6,648 nucleotides of DNA from Anaerolineales bacterium (GTDB taxonomy: Bacteria > Chloroflexota > Anaerolineae > Anaerolineales > Villigracilaceae), in the NCBI GenBank assembly GCA_016789485.1, contig JAEURE010000155.1, positions 1 to 6,648 of the forward strand. The letters are read 5' to 3'. The stretch's first letter is position 1, and each line of letters opens with the position of its first letter. The notes beneath the pieces were generated by a model. It did no database searches. It was not told where the DNA came from and worked only from the letters and a program-made list of their open reading frames with translations. The translations under genes were made by a program, and so were the position numbers. Shown in pieces: positions 1-6,291 of this stretch.

Positions 1-208
1 GGGCGAGATTAACAACGATGCGATGACGGGGGAAATGCAAGCCGGCATTTTTGACGGCGGTTTGCACACGCTCACGGCTTTCTTGAACCGCCGAATCGGG
101 CAAGCCGACAATGGTTACGCCGGGTAAACCGTTGGTGTAATCTACTTCCACTTCGACGATGACACCTTCGAGTCCCACCACGGCGCAGGAATACACGCGG
201 GATAGCAT
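1..208 (-). CDS. comM: ComM/YifB-family Mg-chelatase-like AAA+ ATPase, N-terminal part (partial)
   Basis: The reverse strand reads from an ATG at 208 down to the left edge, giving 69 residues that start [15 protein letters not shown] and include [20 protein letters not shown] and then RIVVNLA. This is the characteristic start of the ComM/YifB group: the ChlI-like, ribosomal-S5-fold domain that precedes the AAA+ magnesium-chelatase-type ATPase module. Known family role: ComM of naturally competent bacteria is a hexameric helicase aiding branch migration during integration of transformed DNA; in most other bacteria the role is unclear. The Walker motifs and C-terminal domain lie outside the window, so integrity cannot be judged. 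The start is the first ATG and matches the usual family N-terminus, with 'VYSC..VGLEG' close to residue 5. No Shine-Dalgarno sequence precedes it (the preceding bases read CTTCACCTC), but a promoter-like element sits directly upstream. The family call is firm from the motif; the symbol is by family name only. Confidence 0.9.
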   Translation of the reverse strand, partial: MLSRVYSCAVVGLEGVIVEVEVDYTNGLPGVTIVGLPDSAVQESRERVQTAVKNAGLHFPRHRIVVNLA

Positions 209-215
209 GAGGTGA

Positions 216-244
216 AGTTTAGACGAGGGGGAGTGAAATGTCAA
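216..244 (-). promoter_or_regulatory. Predicted sigma-70-type promoter of the ComM-like gene (possibly leaderless)
   Basis: On the minus strand a perfect -35 hexamer TTGACA (244-239) is followed by a 17-bp spacer and TAAACT (221-216), a 4/6 match to TATAAT. Only 7 nt (215-209) separate the -10 from the ATG at 208. Transcription would therefore be expected to begin at or next to the A of the start codon, giving a leaderless mRNA. This fits the lack of a ribosome binding site. The hexamers and spacing are seen; the start point is inferred. Confidence 0.5.
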
Positions 245-314
245 TTATGTATGCTCTATTTTTGCGCATGTTTAATGTCAGTTGGAAGCTCACTACTAGT
301 ACGGAAGGATTATC

Positions 315-342
315 TTCATATTCTATTTGTCTGTTATATAAT
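315..342 (+). promoter_or_regulatory. Predicted promoter of the duplicated-module membrane protein gene
   Basis: A perfect TATAAT lies at 337-342, with a weak -35 candidate TTCATA (315-320, 4/6 match) 16 bp upstream. The -10 ends 7 nt before the ATG at 350, so the predicted transcript would start on or beside the start codon. The bases between (CCGCCGC region) contain no Shine-Dalgarno sequence. The -10 is a strong match, but a lone hexamer in AT-rich DNA can arise by chance. Confidence 0.4.
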
Positions 343-349
343 CCGCCGC

Positions 350-1150
350 ATGGAAAATCAAAAGCAACCTTTCTGGACCCGCGACTCATCCATTTTGCTG
401 GGCGGGTTCTTCGTTACAATTTTGTTGATCCTTTATATCTGGTGGCCGCTGGCGGAGGAAGTGCTCTCGTACGTTGATTGGAACGGTCCCTGGTGGTTGT
501 ACATCGACTGGCTGCTGCTGGGCGTTTTTATGTTCATGTCCATTACCATTGTGGCGCGCGCAAATCTAAAAACCGATGTGCTAATCGTTTTTGTGGGTAT
601 CTGCGGCGGGCTGGCAATTGAATCGTGGGGCACGCAAACGAATCTTTGGCATTACTATACTGCCGAACGTCCACCATTATGGATCATCCCTGCCTGGCCG
701 ATCGCAAGTCTCTCGATTGATCGAATCACAAGGTTTCTTAACTGGGTGATTGATCAAATAGGCGGGCGGAACAAGCCGACTGCCCCATTTGCTGTTCTTT
801 ATTGGCTGACCTTCGCTTCTTTCCTGCTCCTTATGCTGATCTTTGTTTCCCCAACATTTGATAAGTCCTATACATGGCTCGCGCTGCTCCTGTGCATTTT
901 GCTTATTTTTACGCCCACAAATTATCGCTTTGCTTTGCTTACCTTTATTGCAGGCGCAGGGCTTGGCTACTTCCTTGAGTTGTGGGGCACCACCCGCGAG
1001 TGCTGGACATATTACACGTTCCAAAAGCCTCCGTTATTTGCAGTGCTTGCGCACGGCATGGCGGCTGTCGCATTTTGGCGGGCGGGGTTATTGGTTAAGA
1101 TGGTATTACAGAAGGCGAGGGGAAGACAATGGGTTGCAGGGGATGGCTAG
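350..1150 (+). CDS. Unrecognised polytopic membrane protein with two internal repeat modules
   Basis: This 266-residue, very hydrophobic protein has about six to eight predicted membrane spans (roughly residues 14-33, 50-68, 76-90, 108-124, 147-167, 173-187, 194-209 and 228-245). Two copies of one module are visible. Around residues 79-119 a hydrophobic helix leads into E91-SWGT, then W100-H-YYT and RPPL. Around 197-239 the same order recurs: E210-LWGT, W219-T-YYT and KPPL. The shared pattern is E-x-W-G-T-x4-W-x-Y-Y-T-x3-[RK]-P-P-L. An acidic residue in a helix followed by invariant aromatics suggests a paired site made by two pseudo-symmetric halves. That loosely recalls small membrane enzymes such as carotenoid-biosynthesis or lycopene-cyclase-like proteins, but no family can be assigned. 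The frame is open upstream to an ATG at 212, adding 46 residues. I prefer 350 because the extension is Cys-rich and unlike the rest, spans the divergent promoter region, and would pass through a consensus -10 box. The gene stands alone between that promoter and a terminator. Confidence 0.75.
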   Translation: MENQKQPFWTRDSSILLGGFFVTILLILYIWWPLAEEVLSYVDWNGPWWLYIDWLLLGVFMFMSITIVARANLKTDVLIVFVGICGGLAIESWGTQTNLWHYYTAERPPLWIIPAWPIASLSIDRITRFLNWVIDQIGGRNKPTAPFAVLYWLTFASFLLLMLIFVSPTFDKSYTWLALLLCILLIFTPTNYRFALLTFIAGAGLGYFLELWGTTRECWTYYTFQKPPLFAVLAHGMAAVAFWRAGLLVKMVLQKARGRQWVAGDG

Positions 1151-1171
1151 TATTGAGCACAACTTTGATTT

Positions 1172-1207
1172 ATCCGCGGGATGGTTTCCATCTCGCGGAT
1201 TTTTTAT
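1172..1207 (+). terminator. Rho-independent terminator after the membrane protein gene
   Basis: A 13-bp stem (1172-1184 with 1188-1200) contains a single G-U pair, is closed by a TTT loop, and is followed at once by TTTTTATT. It begins 21 nt after the stop codon. The opposite strand has no T-run after the stem, so it should work only rightwards. It separates the membrane protein gene from the regulator-exporter cluster. Confidence 0.93.
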
Positions 1208-1281
1208 TAAACAGGGGGATCAACTTCTTGGGGACAGAATCAGCTGTCGGTGGAGGTGAGGCGATTGTGACATTAAATATC
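1208..1281. other. Intergenic stretch before the regulator promoter
   Basis: This is the first part of the 307-bp gene-free stretch 1208-1514. It holds no credible coding frame. The only structure seen is a short GACAG/CTGTC inverted repeat, too short to interpret. The rest of the stretch (promoter, operator, leader) is listed separately. Confidence 0.5.
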
Positions 1282-1309
1282 TTGACAGGCGGGGGAATTA
1301 TCCTATAAT
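1282..1309 (+). promoter_or_regulatory. Consensus sigma-70 promoter of the tetR-exporter cluster
   Basis: TTGACA at 1282-1287 and TATAAT at 1304-1309 both match the consensus perfectly, with a 16-bp spacer (one short of the optimum 17). The start of transcription should fall near 1316-1318, inside the palindromic operator that begins at 1311. A promoter this strong placed under an operator is what is expected for a tightly repressed, inducible system. Confidence 0.85.
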
Positions 1310-1310
1310 G

Positions 1311-1340
1311 TGACTTGCTGGTCATGTGACCGACAAGTCA
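1311..1340. promoter_or_regulatory. Palindromic operator, two TGAC-N6-GTCA dyads; likely TetR-family site
   Basis: This 30-bp imperfect palindrome has 24 of 30 positions symmetric. The outer arms TGACTTG (1311-1317) and CAAGTCA (1334-1340) are perfect, as are the inner arms GGTCA (1320-1324) and TGACC (1327-1331). The block can also be read as two adjacent 14-bp TGAC-N6-GTCA dyads (1311-1324 and 1327-1340), 16 bp centre to centre. It starts 2 bp after the -10 hexamer and covers the predicted start site, an ideal place for repression. TetR-family proteins typically bind palindromes next to their own gene, and the regulator encoded at 1515 is the obvious partner. A double dyad could hold two dimers, as known for QacR. 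The palindrome is seen; the partner is inferred. Confidence 0.8.
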
Positions 1341-1514
1341 TACGACTGCGGAAAGATATACCTGGCTCGCTGCTGCCCCGTCACTGGCGGCTATTAGGAT
1401 GCGCCCAACATACCTGTCAAAGTCAATAAGAATGCATACAATCGCGAGGCGCAGATGCGTTTATGGAATATAACAGAAGAGAAGCTCAAAAAAATAACTC
1501 TATAAGGTTTCGAT
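1316..1514 (+). promoter_or_regulatory. Long (about 200 nt) 5' leader of the regulator gene
   Basis: The predicted transcript start (about 1316) lies about 200 nt before the tetR ATG, unusually far for a simple repressor gene. Beyond the operator it contains a small hairpin (GCTGCC 1372-1377 with GGCGGC 1386-1391, 8-nt loop) and a 6-bp TGCGCC/GGCGCA inverted repeat (about 1400-1405 and 1448-1453). No known riboswitch core or attenuator with a U-run is apparent. A 24-codon frame opens at 1399 but lacks a good ribosome binding site and is not called. The end near 1490-1514 is A-rich and carries the AAGG ribosome binding site (1504-1507) used by tetR. Confidence 0.35.
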
Positions 1515-2189
1515 ATGCCAAAGCAAACATTCCTGAATCTTCCTGATGAGAAACGACAAACTGTTGTTAATGCTGCAATCGATGAGTTTGCGGAATATGG
1601 CTTTGAATCCGCTTCCATTAATCGTATTGTGGCAAACAGCGGCATTTCAAAGGGAAGCTTTTATCAATACTTTGAAGACAAGATGGATGTCTTCAAATAC
1701 CTCATGGATGTGATCGCGCAGGAAAAAACAGAATTTTTCAAAGGAAAGCATCCGCCAAGTCCGGGCCAAAGCATCTTCGGTTATTTTCGCTGGATGATCA
1801 AGACGGGCATGGAGTTCAATTCTACGAACCCGAAGCTTGTGAAAGCCATTGCGCGTGTCCTACTGAGCGAAGGCATGTATTACGGGCAGATATTCGCTGA
1901 TGTAAGAAAGAAAACAATGGATACCTTGGTTGGTATGATCCAAAGCGCCAAGCAAAATGGAGAGATTGATGCAAGTGTGGATGAGAAGGTGGCTGCAAAG
2001 GTCATGGATACATGGAGCAATGTCATCAGTAATTCCATTTTAGAGGAAGGCATGCAGAAAAAGGATATTGTCAAATGGGTGCGTGCTCCGAAGACCCAAA
2101 AATATATTGACGATATGCTTTCGATCATGGAGCATGGATTAAGAAATGTAAAGGCGTCATCCTCTGATGATGACGGAAAGGAAGAATGA
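1515..2189 (+). CDS. TetR/AcrR-family transcriptional regulator
   Basis: This 224-residue protein is of typical TetR-family length. Residues about 13-60 form the N-terminal DNA-binding domain: helix 1 contains AAIDEFAEYGF, then SINRIVANSGISKGSFYQYF (34-53) is the helix-turn-helix, with the recognition helix in GSFYQYF and the usual F-x-x-K after it. Residues 65-212 are an all-helical ligand-binding and dimerisation domain, variable by nature, so the inducer cannot be read. The tail is acidic (SSSDDDGKEE). The start is supported by AAGG (1504-1507) 7 nt upstream and by the family N-terminus (few residues before helix 1). The gene lies downstream of a consensus promoter overlapped by a palindromic operator and reads into an ABC exporter cluster, so it most likely represses its own operon and is released by a substrate of the exporter. 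Its stop overlaps a possible ATG of the next gene (ATGA). The family assignment is firm; target and ligand are inferred. Confidence 0.95.
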   Translation: MPKQTFLNLPDEKRQTVVNAAIDEFAEYGFESASINRIVANSGISKGSFYQYFEDKMDVFKYLMDVIAQEKTEFFKGKHPPSPGQSIFGYFRWMIKTGMEFNSTNPKLVKAIARVLLSEGMYYGQIFADVRKKTMDTLVGMIQSAKQNGEIDASVDEKVAAKVMDTWSNVISNSILEEGMQKKDIVKWVRAPKTQKYIDDMLSIMEHGLRNVKASSSDDDGKEE

Positions 2190-2194
2190 CTATG
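2178..2194 (+). promoter_or_regulatory. Ribosome binding site deciding the permease 1 start
   Basis: AAGGA at 2178-2182 lies only 3 nt before the ATG at 2186 (which overlaps the tetR stop as ATGA) but 9 nt before the in-frame ATG at 2192. Spacing favours 2192. The resulting N-terminus, MQLYLKIA, also aligns without a gap to MMNYLKIA of permease 2. Confidence 0.55.
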
Positions 2195-3421
2195 CAGCTT
2201 TATTTAAAAATTGCAATGAGAAATATCTGGCGTCAGCGCCGCAGGACCTTGTTGATTGCCGTTGGTATGGGTGTCACCATGGCGTTGTTGGTTTTCTACG
2301 ATGGTTTGATTGGCGGATTTGAACAGGCAATTTATGGGAATGCCATTCAACTGCTGGGAGGCAACATTCAGGTCCACGCGCCAGGGTATAGTGAGAAGGC
2401 CGCCCGGAAGCCATTACTTGCATTAGATGACCCGGACCGAATCATTCAAGCTGCGGAATCGCAGCCAAATGTGATTGTTGCTTCAAAACGCATCGTAACT
2501 GGCGGCTTGGTGACGAATCGCGAAGGCGCTTTTTCCGTCTCGATCATCGGCGTGGAAACGGATAAGGAGATACTCGTCACGCCGGTGGCGGATAACATAT
2601 CCAGTGGGCGTTATTTGAACGCAGATGATGGCGATGTGATTGTCATCGGTCAGGGATTAGCTACGGCCATGGATGTTGAAGTGGGTGACCGCATCACAAT
2701 GGTGGGCAGTTCCACACACGAGCAGACGCGCCAGCGCACAATGACGATTGTTGGCATCTTCGATGTAGGTGTGCCTTCTGTGGAGAAGAACACGATCTAC
2801 GTGTCCCTTTCTGAAGCGCAGCAATTGTTTGGCTTGGATGGGCAGGTGACCGAAGTTGTCATTTCCCTGAAACAGATCGGGCAGGAACCAGACGTTATGA
2901 ACACCATCCATAGCCAAGTGCCGGGTTATGAAGTGGAAAGCTGGGAAACCAGCATCCCTGATCTGAAACAAACCATGGATATGAAAACCGGTGTCATGAG
3001 CGTTTTTGGCGTGTTCATGTTAGGTATTGCAGCCATTGGTATTCTTAACTTACTCTTGATGGCTGTTTTTGAGCGCACACGTGAGATTGGCATAATTGGC
3101 GCGTTAGGTCTTCGCCCCGGCCAGATCATGTTGACCTTTCTGCTGGAAGGAATCTTGATCGGCGTAATGGGTGCTGTGTTGGGAGCCATACTGGGCACTA
3201 CTTTCAATTGGATTTTCAGCATAGTAGGTCTGGACTATAGCCAGTTTGCCAACCTGACCGAATACACTGCACTGATCAATGGGAGCATCTATACCCAGCT
3301 CGTTCCGATGAAGGTGCTCCAACATGCGTTCACAGTTGCCATTATTGCGGCACTTGCAGCCCTGTATCCTGCGTATGAAGCCTCAAAGCGTGAACCGGCT
3401 GCAGCGCTGCATTATGTGTAG
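2192..3421 (+). CDS. ABC transporter permease 1, FtsX/MacB type
   Basis: This 409-residue inner-membrane subunit has the MacB/LolC/FtsX (type VII ABC) architecture. It has a basic N-terminus (RNIWRQRRR) and TM1 at about 19-40. A large extracytoplasmic MacB_PCD-like domain follows at about 41-268, containing the family-like stretches VIVIGQGLA and VGDRITM. Three more spans lie at about 269-293, 314-343 and 378-394. After TM2 comes [14 protein letters not shown] (from about 293), the cytoplasmic segment that contacts the ATPase. The C-terminus ends LYPAYEASKREPAAALHYV, the usual 'P-x-x-A-L' ending. Known family role: such permeases use ATP-driven movements of the external domain (mechanotransmission) rather than a classical channel, to export peptides, drugs or lipoproteins. 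An alternative start at 2186 adds two residues and overlaps the tetR stop, so translation is likely coupled to the regulator. It is followed 11 nt later by a second permease. Substrate unknown. Confidence 0.93.
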   Translation: MQLYLKIAMRNIWRQRRRTLLIAVGMGVTMALLVFYDGLIGGFEQAIYGNAIQLLGGNIQVHAPGYSEKAARKPLLALDDPDRIIQAAESQPNVIVASKRIVTGGLVTNREGAFSVSIIGVETDKEILVTPVADNISSGRYLNADDGDVIVIGQGLATAMDVEVGDRITMVGSSTHEQTRQRTMTIVGIFDVGVPSVEKNTIYVSLSEAQQLFGLDGQVTEVVISLKQIGQEPDVMNTIHSQVPGYEVESWETSIPDLKQTMDMKTGVMSVFGVFMLGIAAIGILNLLLMAVFERTREIGIIGALGLRPGQIMLTFLLEGILIGVMGAVLGAILGTTFNWIFSIVGLDYSQFANLTEYTALINGSIYTQLVPMKVLQHAFTVAIIAALAALYPAYEASKREPAAALHYV

Positions 3422-3432
3422 GAGTTGTTGAC

Positions 3433-4653
3433 ATGATGAATTATCTAAAGATTGCATACCGTAACCTGGGCAGGCACCGCCGTCGTACGTTTCTTTCGGC
3501 GCTGGCTTTGGCCATGGGAACGGCTTTGTTGATGTTCATTGCCGCCTTCTTTCAAGGCGAAATGCGCAGTTCGATGGAAACCACCCTGCGACTGGATAGC
3601 GGGCACATCCAAATTCGGGATGTGGATTACGACCCTGACAAACTCAGTGTTGCCTGGGAATATCTAATAGAAAACCCGGGGCAGGTTGCGGCGCAGGTCG
3701 AAGCGCTGAATCAAGTTCAAGTTGCCACGCCGCGTTTGCTGGCGAGCGGAATCGTCTCTGTGGGGGATGAATCTGCTGGAGTTCAGATCATGGGGGTTGT
3801 ACCCTCCTCTGAGGCGAACGCTCCGTATCGTGATGGTATTGTTTCCGGTGAGTTTCTTGCTGCTGATGACCGCGAAGGTGTTGTTATCGGTTATCCCTTG
3901 GCGGAGAGTTTGGGTCTGAACGTTGGTGATCAACTCACGCTTCTAGTGAATACATCTGAGGGAAACGTAGATGAACAGCAATTTACAGTGCGTGGTGTTT
4001 TCACGACCGGTACATCAGTTTACGATAAGGGAGTTGTATTTTTGCCGCTTGAGAAGGCTCAGGCGTTTTCTGGTGCAGAAAATCGTGCCAGTATGATATT
4101 CATCTTGCTAAAGGACCGCGAACAGGCGGATGCTGTTGCTGCTGCCATTCAAGGCCAAGGCTATCAGGTAAAAACCTGGAATCAATTAAATGAATTGCTT
4201 GTGCTGATCAATGATTTCTCGAACGCCTACATTACGATTCTGAATCTAATTGTTTTGGGCGTAACCGCCACAGTCATTGTCAATACCCTGCTCATGTCTG
4301 TCTTTGAACGCACTCGTGAGATCGGCATTCTGACGGCCATTGGCATGAAGGGTCGTCAGGTCATTGCCTTGTTTCTCACCGAAGCTGGTTTACTCGCCTT
4401 GGGCGGAATCACGATTGGATCGCTGGCAGGCTGGGCGCTCTCTGCCTACTTTGGAAAAGTTGGCTTTTATTTTGGCGACCTCGGGGTAAGCGGCGGGATG
4501 CTTTTGCAGGACCGCATCTATCCCTACCTGACGATTGATGCGGCGATCAATCTGGTTGTTACCTCATTCATAATTACCCTACTCGCTTCGCTTTATCCCG
4601 CGCGGCTTGCGTCCCGCATGGAACCTGTCGAAGCCTTGCATGGCGCAAACTAA
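3433..4653 (+). CDS. ABC transporter permease 2, FtsX/MacB type
   Basis: This 406-residue paralogue of the preceding permease has the same layout: a basic start ([10 protein letters not shown]), TM1 at about 19-41, an extracytoplasmic domain at about 42-265 ([19 protein letters not shown] is the equivalent of the VIVIGQGLA...VGDRI stretch), then spans at about 266-290, 311-340 and 372-390. [14 protein letters not shown] starts at residue 291 and the C-terminus is [15 protein letters not shown] (3420-3424), overlapping the stop of permease 1, lies 8 nt before the ATG. A second ATG follows at once, so the start could be one codon later. The external domains of the two permeases differ clearly while the ATPase-contact and C-terminal segments are well conserved, as expected for a heterodimer such as LolC/LolE rather than a MacB homodimer. 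The ATPase gene follows after 11 nt, so the three proteins probably form one complex. Confidence 0.93.
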   Translation: MMNYLKIAYRNLGRHRRRTFLSALALAMGTALLMFIAAFFQGEMRSSMETTLRLDSGHIQIRDVDYDPDKLSVAWEYLIENPGQVAAQVEALNQVQVATPRLLASGIVSVGDESAGVQIMGVVPSSEANAPYRDGIVSGEFLAADDREGVVIGYPLAESLGLNVGDQLTLLVNTSEGNVDEQQFTVRGVFTTGTSVYDKGVVFLPLEKAQAFSGAENRASMIFILLKDREQADAVAAAIQGQGYQVKTWNQLNELLVLINDFSNAYITILNLIVLGVTATVIVNTLLMSVFERTREIGILTAIGMKGRQVIALFLTEAGLLALGGITIGSLAGWALSAYFGKVGFYFGDLGVSGGMLLQDRIYPYLTIDAAINLVVTSFIITLLASLYPARLASRMEPVEALHGAN

Positions 4654-4664
4654 GGAGAAATATC

Positions 4665-5348
4665 ATGGAAGTTGCAAAATTAACAGATGTCACTCGTGTT
4701 TATAAAATCGGCGAAGTGGAAACACGTGCTTTGAACGGTGTCAGCTTATCTATTAATAGCGGTGAATTTACATCATTAGTCGGTCCTTCTGGTTCGGGCA
4801 AAACCACACTCTTGCAGTTGATCGGCTGTCTTGACCAGCCCACATCCGGCAAAGTGGTCATCAATGGCAAAGAAACCACCAACTTGAACCGTAACCAACG
4901 CGCTGATTTACGAAAGGGAACCATCGGGTTTGTGTTCCAATTCTTTGCGCTTATCCCCACGTTGACGGCTTACGAAAATGTGGAAATGCCGCTCCTGCTC
5001 AATGGCAGGAATCCTGCAGAGCGCAAACAGCGCGTGATGGAATTGCTTGAAGCGGTGGATGTTGTCAACCGTGCTCACCATCGCCCTGACCAACTCTCGG
5101 GTGGACAACAGCAGCGCATCGCTGTTGCCCGAGCACTTGCTACTGACCCAAAACTGATCCTGGCTGATGAACCCACTGCCAATCTGGATAGTGAAAACGG
5201 CAAGCAGGTGATGGACATAATGAAGAGACTCAACAAAGATACGGGCGTCACATTTGTCTTTGCTACTCACGATTCACGCGTCATCAGCTATGCGGAGCGG
5301 GTGGTTACACTGGAAGACGGTCTTATCGTCAAGGATTCTGCAAAATAA
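4665..5348 (+). CDS. ABC transporter ATP-binding protein, LolD/MacB type
   Basis: This is a complete 227-residue nucleotide-binding subunit. Walker [10 protein letters not shown] is at 40-48 and the Q-loop glutamine at 92, within [21 protein letters not shown], a context typical of the LolD/MacB/FtsE branch. The signature LSGGQQQ is at 144-150, Walker B LILADE at 164-169 with catalytic Glu169, the D-loop NLDS at 173-176 and the switch His at 202 (ATHD). No key residue is missing, so it should be an active ATPase. AAGGAGA (4652-4658), overlapping the stop of permease 2, lies 6 nt before the ATG, the best ribosome binding site in the cluster. As a stand-alone ATPase next to two half-size permeases it should dimerise and drive the heterodimeric exporter from the cytoplasmic face. 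Subfamily specificity beyond LolD/MacB cannot be set from sequence alone. Confidence 0.97.
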   Translation: MEVAKLTDVTRVYKIGEVETRALNGVSLSINSGEFTSLVGPSGSGKTTLLQLIGCLDQPTSGKVVINGKETTNLNRNQRADLRKGTIGFVFQFFALIPTLTAYENVEMPLLLNGRNPAERKQRVMELLEAVDVVNRAHHRPDQLSGGQQQRIAVARALATDPKLILADEPTANLDSENGKQVMDIMKRLNKDTGVTFVFATHDSRVISYAERVVTLEDGLIVKDSAK

Positions 5349-5372
5349 CACAGAAGAATCAACCTTTAAAAT

Positions 5373-5428
5373 ACCTGTGCAAAACCTGTGCATCATGATA
5401 AGATACAGCAAGTAAATTGCACAGGTTT
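5373..5428. repeat. Three-copy ACCTGTGCA motif (two direct, one inverted) before adaptor 1
   Basis: ACCTGTGCA occurs at 5373-5381 and again at 5384-5392, exactly 11 bp apart (one helical turn). Its reverse complement TGCACAGGT is at 5418-5426. Copy 2 and the inverted copy extend to an 11-bp perfect inverted repeat (5382-5392 with 5418-5428, 25-nt loop). Copy 1 can instead pair over 10 bp (5373-5382 with 5417-5426). The 3' arm ends directly at the GGAG ribosome binding site (5429-5432) of adaptor 1. No T-run follows, so it is not an intrinsic terminator. It may be a protein-binding cluster or an RNA element tuning expression of the adaptors relative to the pump. The repeats are seen; the function is inferred. 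Confidence 0.7.
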
Positions 5429-5441
5429 GGAGTGATATAGA

Positions 5442-6278
5442 ATGAATAAAATTTTTTGGATCGTTATAACAATCCTCGCTCTTGCGATAACAGCTTGCGG
5501 AGGAAACAGCACCCCGGAAGCCATCCCCACTATTTCTCTGGATGGCGGCCAGCCTTCAACTAATAATAATGCGCAAACCAGCAGCGGAGATTCTGTCTCC
5601 GCCGCAGCGGTCGTCGTCCCGATGTCTGAGGCGCGTCTATCCTTTACCAGTGTAGGTCGAGTCGCTTCTGTCAACGTGCAGGTTGGAGATAAGGTTGAGG
5701 CGGGCCAAATCCTTGTTGAGTTGGATACCGCAATCCTGGAGGCGAAAGTCAAAGAGGCAGAGGCTAATTTGGCGTATGCAGAGACCGATCTCAAGTATTT
5801 GATTCGCGTTACGGGTTGTCGGGGAGAAGGCTGTACGCCTAGTCAAAAGCATATTGAGGTGGCTGAAAATGAAGTCGCTCGCGCACAGGCACTGGTTGAT
5901 TCAGCAAAGGCGACCTTAAATGCACAATCGAATCTGACCGCGCCGTTTGCTGGTACGGTTGTTTCTGTAGACATTTCCCCCGCTGAAACAGTAACGCCGG
6001 GCCAGATCGTGATCGTGTTTGGTGATCTCAGTGGTTATCGCATCGAAACCACAGATTTAAGTGAGCGGGATGTGCCGCAGGTGAAAATTGGTCAGGCTGC
6101 CACTGTTTTCGTGGAAGCGTTGGGACAGGACTTCACCGGCAAAGTAGCAGATGTGTCGCGCATCTCTTCCACTATTGGTGGGGATGTGGTCTATAAAGTG
6201 ACAATTGACTTCGATCAACAACCAAAGGGACTTCTCTGGGGCATGAGTGCGGATGTTGAAATCCTCGTCGGGAATTAA
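5442..6278 (+). CDS. HlyD/MacA-like membrane-fusion (adaptor) lipoprotein 1
   Basis: This 278-residue exported adaptor has a signal peptide with lipobox ITAC, making Cys19 the likely lipidated residue, followed by a linker rich in Ser, Thr, Asn and Gln (20-53). The first half of a biotinyl-lipoyl-like domain is at about 56-98 (VGRVASVNVQVGDKVEAGQILVELD region). An alpha-helical hairpin spans about 98-160, and the second lipoyl half about 163-195 (LTAPFAGTVVSVDISP, VTPGQIVIVF). A beta-barrel domain follows at about 197-278 (VKIGQAATVFVEALGQDFTGKV). At the hairpin tip is C126-RGEG-C131, which could form a disulfide outside the cell. It is shorter than MacA (about 370 residues) because the hairpin is short, fitting an exporter without a TolC-type duct. 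GGAG (5429-5432) lies 9 nt before the ATG. The gap to the ATPase gene is 93 bp, longer than elsewhere in the cluster, and carries repeats that may allow separate control. Confidence 0.92.
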   Translation: MNKIFWIVITILALAITACGGNSTPEAIPTISLDGGQPSTNNNAQTSSGDSVSAAAVVVPMSEARLSFTSVGRVASVNVQVGDKVEAGQILVELDTAILEAKVKEAEANLAYAETDLKYLIRVTGCRGEGCTPSQKHIEVAENEVARAQALVDSAKATLNAQSNLTAPFAGTVVSVDISPAETVTPGQIVIVFGDLSGYRIETTDLSERDVPQVKIGQAATVFVEALGQDFTGKVADVSRISSTIGGDVVYKVTIDFDQQPKGLLWGMSADVEILVGN

Positions 6279-6291
6279 CGAGGAGATGAAA

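Noticed and set aside
212..349. 46-residue N-terminal extension of the membrane protein, opening at 212
   Set aside because: It has odd, Cys-rich composition, no ribosome binding site, crosses the predicted minus-strand promoter of the ComM-like gene and runs through the TATAAT box, so the ATG at 350 is preferred.
1392..1420. Possible minus-strand promoter using TTGACA (1420-1415), which also forms an 8-bp inverted repeat with the -35 region at 1282-1289
   Set aside because: No acceptable -10 hexamer lies 16-18 bp away, and no minus-strand gene follows; the repeat is explained by chance recurrence of a -35-like sequence.
1410..1421. ATACCTGTCAAA in the tetR leader resembling ATACCTGTGCAAA at 5371-5383
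   Set aside because: The similarity covers a short, imperfect stretch and lacks the second and inverted copies, so it is too weak to claim as a shared regulatory site.
1399..1473. 24-codon open frame in the leader of tetR
   Set aside because: No good ribosome binding site, no recognisable peptide pattern, and a frame of this length is expected by chance.
5382..5428. Intrinsic terminator between the ATPase and adaptor 1
   Set aside because: The 11-bp stem has a 25-nt loop and is followed by GGAG rather than a T-run, so termination there is unlikely.
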